64,000 nucleotides of DNA from assembly GCA_026929865.2 (NCBI GenBank), contig CM049408.1, forward strand, positions 4,721,001-4,785,000, read 5' to 3'. The stretch is from Hyperoplus lanceolatus. Its lineage: Eukaryota > Chordata > Actinopteri > Uranoscopiformes > Ammodytidae. Positions 60,151 through 64,000 of the stretch are shown here, one piece after another (position 1 is the stretch's first letter; each line of letters opens with the position of its first letter). The notes beneath the pieces are model-generated. The model did no database searches, was not told where the DNA came from, and worked only from the letters and a program-made list of their open reading frames with translations. Made by a program: the position numbers and the translations under genes.

Positions 60151-61605
60151 TTGTGTGTGTATACGTAGCACTTTGCCTTAATCTGGTTATATCTCGCTTT
60201 CTAGCTTCATATTTGTGTTGTCAGTGCATAGTATATATAACAATATAAATTTATAGATAAATAAGTTCTCCAATGCTTCTACATGGAAGACTGAGCCATC
60301 ACTACTGAATAATCATCTTGTTAGTATGTCCGTATGGAGAAACCCTCTATATATCCTGACATCACCTGTACAGGATCTGTCCGTCCACACACATATTCCA
60401 TTGATACTTTGTTATTCATGAAATATTTTTTACGTGTGGATTGTAAACCAGACAAAAGGAGGAAATGTGGGAGATTCTGAGCAGAGTCTGTTAGCATACC
60501 GGAAGCTTGTTACGGTTTTAAGGAGCTCGTTATAGGCCGTGTTGGAGGTAATGCCATGCAGACAGGAATGGCCTTAACAAGGGCTCTGCATCACCTTTCT
60601 GAACATAATAACCTTTCACACACACAAGGCCTGAGCTATACCTCACACACTCATCAAAACAAACTCCCATCTGTGCCAGCGTGGCTGAATCGTTTAAGTT
60701 TAAATCAGTCAGAAAATGACAAACCAATGTTCAAATTCTGGAGAAATGCGAGTGAATCATAGTGAGGCTTTTTGAACAGTTTTGACCCCTTTGACATCAG
60801 CAATGATCACTCATTCTGCCCATTGCTGGGTGATACAGATAGTATAGTAGTGGACAATAAGGATTTCCTCACATGGTTTGGGGGTTTAGTATATTTGAAA
60901 AAGTAGTTTGTATAACCTGTGGTCTTGTATTGTACAGAGCTGAATCTATGAATACACAATCATGTCATCTTATGCCTAAAATAAAAATCTATTTCCCATT
61001 GATTTTACAAAAAGAATAGCTTGCGGTACAAAGCAGGACCTTCAGAATTATTTCATTTGTATGTCTTGCCATGGAAATGACAAGGTAGACAGTCATACAG
61101 TAAGGACACAGTAGCTTGTGTCAAGTGTCTTCTTCAGATAAAATAGCTGCATTTGTCATTTGCTCTGTGTGCCAAAGCTTTCTTGCACCAGTCTCATTAT
61201 CTTCCTTGTACTAGGCAGTAAAGTCTGGGATGATAACTTTTTGATTTATAATAATACTGCAGTTCCAATTGTTGCTAATAAATTCATGAATAATAAATAC
61301 GTTTTTAACAAATGGATTCTATCCAGATCCTCTGCAGGCCTTTTCCAAAAGGTACAGTGAGTGTACTGTAGTCATTCAGGCATGGGGAGGTTTGACAACA
61401 TGGCAACTAGAAAGTTGGTTAAATGAATGGCTTATGACGGATCTACAAAGCATCTGTGAGTTAATAACTTGCTCTTCTTTATATTGAATTCCTTTTATCT
61501 GTGAGAACTGCAGGCTATATACTGCAGCCTGTTGGGCTCTGCGACATCTAGTTTGGAAATGTTGACTTCAAAGAAAAACGGCGTGGGCAAATTGTAAAAA
61601 GCCAG
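58913..61605. other. Intergenic or 3' untranslated sequence without recognisable gene
   Basis: The stretch holds (TA)n at 59467-59519, (TG)n at 60112-60150, and short frames only. A minus-strand AATAAA at about 61607 could end the RIN-like gene. Confidence 0.4.
59467..59519. repeat. (TA)n palindromic microsatellite
   Basis: Two runs of alternating TA flank a central ACTATA. The tract is nearly self-complementary. Confidence 0.9.
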
Positions 61606-62017
61606 TTTATTTTACAATCAATATCAGCATATAAAAGACACATGAGGGATGAAAATGATTGATGCTTTCTGGCAATATTTGAACCGATATTGAAGTTTTG
61701 GTCTATAAAGCTGCTTTTATATCTGTGCTTTGAATACAAATTTGTCTCAAAGGACCCCCCCCCAAGTAATACTGATACTGATGCTGTGGACATTTGTATA
61801 GAAACTATTAAAGAAAAAGATTCATTTTGAATAAGAAAGCAGGTCCGCAGTAACTTACAGTCTACCGCTGAAGCAGAAGTCCAGAGCATCAGAGAGAGAG
61901 AGAGAGAGAGAGAGAGTAGCATTAAATATCATAGAGTATAAACAGTGTAAGCATGTTTTAAACATGTGCATGTTAGCATTGTATGTATTTTTACATTCTA
62001 CAGTATAAAGCCATATA

Positions 62018-62404
62018 CACTCACCGGCCACTTTATTAGGCACACCTGTTCACTGTTCAAAAAGCTATGCAGCCAAGCAATTTGGTTGCCTCTCACTGGA
62101 TATTTTTTCTTTTTCGGACCATTCTCTGTAAACCCTAGAGATGGTTTAGAGTGAAAATCTCAGTAGATCAGCAATTTCTGAGATACTCATACCAGCCCTC
62201 CTGGCACCCTCAACATTGCCATGTTCAAAGTCACTTAAAACCCCTTTCCTCCCCATTCTGTTGCTAGATTTTAACTTCAATAAGTTGTCCCGTCCAGGTC
62301 TACATGCCTAAAATGCATTGAGTTGCTGACATGTGATTGGCTGATTAGTTATATGTGTTAACAAGAAAATGAACCGCTGTAACTAATAAAGTGGCCGGTG
62401 AGTG
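62018..62404. mobile_element. 387-bp Tc/mariner-type MITE
   Basis: CACTCACCGGCCACTTTATT at the left is matched by AATAAAGTGGCCGGTGAGTG at the right. TA flanks both ends (62016-62017 and 62405-62406). It probably lies in the 3' untranslated region of the RIN-like gene. Confidence 0.92.
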
Positions 62405-62744
62405 TACAGTACATATGCCCTCGGGTTCTAGACCCAATGTTGCGGTATAAAATCAGTCTTTCATGTCTTTGATTGTCTCATATGAAATGATTTCAAATAT
62501 GAACACGTTTTCAACAGGAGATATCAATCCACAATCAGTAATATTACATAAAAAATAATCCCAAATCTTAATCTGATCAACAAATTCAAGACCTGAGATT
62601 TAAGACACTTCTTTTTTCCAAGATTTGCATTGGTCCCCCCCACTTCTTCTTCTGTGGAATCAGTACTTTGTTGGTCCAAGTCGCCACAGTGATGTAGTGA
62701 CCATTGGCGACACAGGAGCATGCCACTCTAGAATACTGGAGCAG

Positions 62745-63938
62745 TTACAAGCTAATCAGACTCTCTTCCTCCTCCTCCACCTCCGCCTCTGGCTCTACGG
62801 TGTCCACAGCCGCTATGCCTGCTGGGTAATGGCTCGGTACGCTATCCACAGCCGCTATGCCTGCTGGGTAATGGCTGGGTTGAGGTGGAGCCGGGGGCAG
62901 GGCTGTGGGGCAACTGCGTGGGGCGGCATGGCTTTTGGGTTGGTCCACAGGGTGATAGACAAAGCAGTAGGCTCCAGGCTGGCAGCTCTGCTTAACAATG
63001 ATGGCCACCTCCGTAGGGGCCAGGGGCCGCTGAACACCATCCATGTACAAACTGAGCATGTAAGAATCTGGGGGGGGGGGGAGCAAAGGTGGCATAGTAA
63101 TAATTATGTAGTGATAATCATTTTATGTGTAACATTTTTTCAGAAATGTTTGAATACCTATGCAAATTTGGCTAAATCTAACCAATCTGCACTGATTTAC
63201 ATTGTTTGTTTTGGTTGTAGACTTATGGCTTTGTGTTTGTCAGTTAAGCTGTGCAGTAAGCAGATGTTATATTATATGTCAAGCACGATGGCACCAAACA
63301 TCACAAGCTCACGGTGAAAAACTGGACTCTGAGGAGCTGTAGGCCTACACACAGTCACCGCTCTTTGACTTCCTTCTGAAACCACACATTCTCGTTTTTC
63401 ACACGTCTGCCTTCGCTATTGCTACCAATTTAGATTGTTTCTTAAAATGATTAAGGGGCATTCCCCAAAAAATGTTGTATCATTTGTAATGTCTCTATAG
63501 CAACTTGATCAGGTCTGAGCCAAATAACAATGAAGAAGATCAACGTTATCAAGTTGCATAAGGGAAAGTGTGCTTCCCATGCTGGATCAGTTAGTTATAG
63601 TTTTTATTTTTTAATCTGGAAGTCTCTTTATAAGAGGGGCGTTATTACATTGCTTGAGGCCCCATTTAAAATGTAATATAGTTAAAATTCGACATAAATA
63701 AATACTATAAAAATCATATAATTTGCGCCAGTTCAGAAACAGAATTGTGTTGAAGAAAACCAAGGAAAGTGTTAGAAGCCAGTGCTGACAGTGACGTGAG
63801 GTGAAAGTATCTCAGACATTTACCATGTTCAAAGCGTGCGGCACACTGTTCGGCTAGCTGCTGGATGGTGGTGGTGGGGAGGACACCCAGGGTTTTTGGG
63901 TTGGTGCCAATCTCAGGACAGCACACTGTCAGGAAGTC
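62745..63938 (-). CDS. RIN-family (Ras and Rab interactor) C-terminal RA domain, last two exons
   Basis: RIN proteins are Rab5 guanine-nucleotide exchange factors with a VPS9 domain followed by a C-terminal Ras-association domain. The exons on the minus strand are 63938-63824 and 63067-62745, joined in frame over a GTAAAT donor and a poly-C acceptor tract. They encode FLTVCCPEIG, KTLGVLPTTTIQQLAEQCAA with RFE, SYMLSLYMDGVQRPLAPTEV, and PGAYCFVYHPVD. This order (a TTT-x-Q-x-L cysteine helix, a VDG-like turn and a final FVYHPVD strand) fits the RIN RA domain. The tail is proline-rich, carries a 14-residue direct repeat (PSHYPAGIAAVDSV type) and ends in an acidic stretch. The VPS9 part would lie beyond the right edge. 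Which RIN paralogue this is cannot be settled here. Confidence 0.6.
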
Positions 63939-63942
63939 CTGC

Positions 63943-63946
63943 ATGA

Positions 63947-63978
<32 letters not shown>
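63943..63978. repeat. (CA)n tract next to the RIN-like acceptor
   Basis: Alternating CA just outside the exon (TG on the coding strand), preceding the CTCATGCAG acceptor. Confidence 0.85.
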
Positions 63979-63980
<2 letters not shown>

Positions 63981-64000
63981 GGTTCATATAGTTCATAATA

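Noticed and set aside
62625..63317. 230-codon plus-strand frame
   Set aside because: It is antisense to the RIN-like exon and continues into its intron; the minus strand carries the conserved domain and splice sites.
1..64000. CRISPR arrays, operons, prophage or defence-type gene clusters
   Set aside because: The window is vertebrate nuclear DNA with spliced genes and transposons; no regularly spaced repeats or bacterial gene organisation were seen.

Overview
The window is vertebrate nuclear DNA, almost certainly from a teleost fish. It holds intron-bearing genes with GT-AG splice sites whose proteins are recognisable vertebrate families (dnal1, tedc1, pth2 and a RIN-like gene). The repeats are also fish-type: an L2/Maui-type LINE, a Rex1-like LINE, an RTE/Expander-type tail, Tc1, hAT, PIF/Harbinger and P/THAP9-like transposons, and tRNA-headed SINEs. 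There are no operons, CRISPR arrays or prokaryotic signals.

Layout. Positions 1 to about 43,000 are almost all transposon-derived. In order: a decayed Harbinger element with both genes (1-2866); a nearly complete 6.3-kb L2-type LINE (about 3950-10300) with an open esterase-type ORF1 and an ORF2 broken by two frameshifts; a MITE (10376-10961); an ISL2EU-like exon (12007-12378) and a P-element/THAP9-like remnant (13944-14890); further MITEs (16031-16790, 17052-19256, 19522-19839); a tandemly duplicated MITE with an RTE tail inserted in one copy (20468-22091); one single-exon host-like gene on the minus strand (23352-24709), broken by a 375-bp hAT-type MITE; a 781-bp foldback element carrying a 1230-bp insertion (26002-28018), whose uninterrupted sister copy lies at 40884-41664; and two stacks of nested elements (31088-35702 and 36847-40868). 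An internally deleted Tc1 element (42139-43005) closes this part.

From 43,300 on the window is genic. dnal1 (outer-arm dynein light chain 1) and tedc1 (tubulin epsilon and delta complex 1) lie head-to-tail on the plus strand, only about 420 bp from poly(A) signal to start codon. Both act in cilia or centrioles, and both have an RFX X-box-like motif upstream. Convergent to tedc1, on the minus strand, lies pth2 (the TIP39 neuropeptide precursor, complete in three coding exons). Further on, also on the minus strand, are the last two exons of a gene with a C-terminal RA domain of the RIN (Ras and Rab interactor) type, running off the right edge.

I see no new multi-gene system here. The notable items are the transposon-split single-exon gene, the foldback element with its matching empty site, the nested stack with target duplications at three levels, the (TG)n splice acceptor in tedc1, and an E-box/CRE-rich block in a tedc1 intron.
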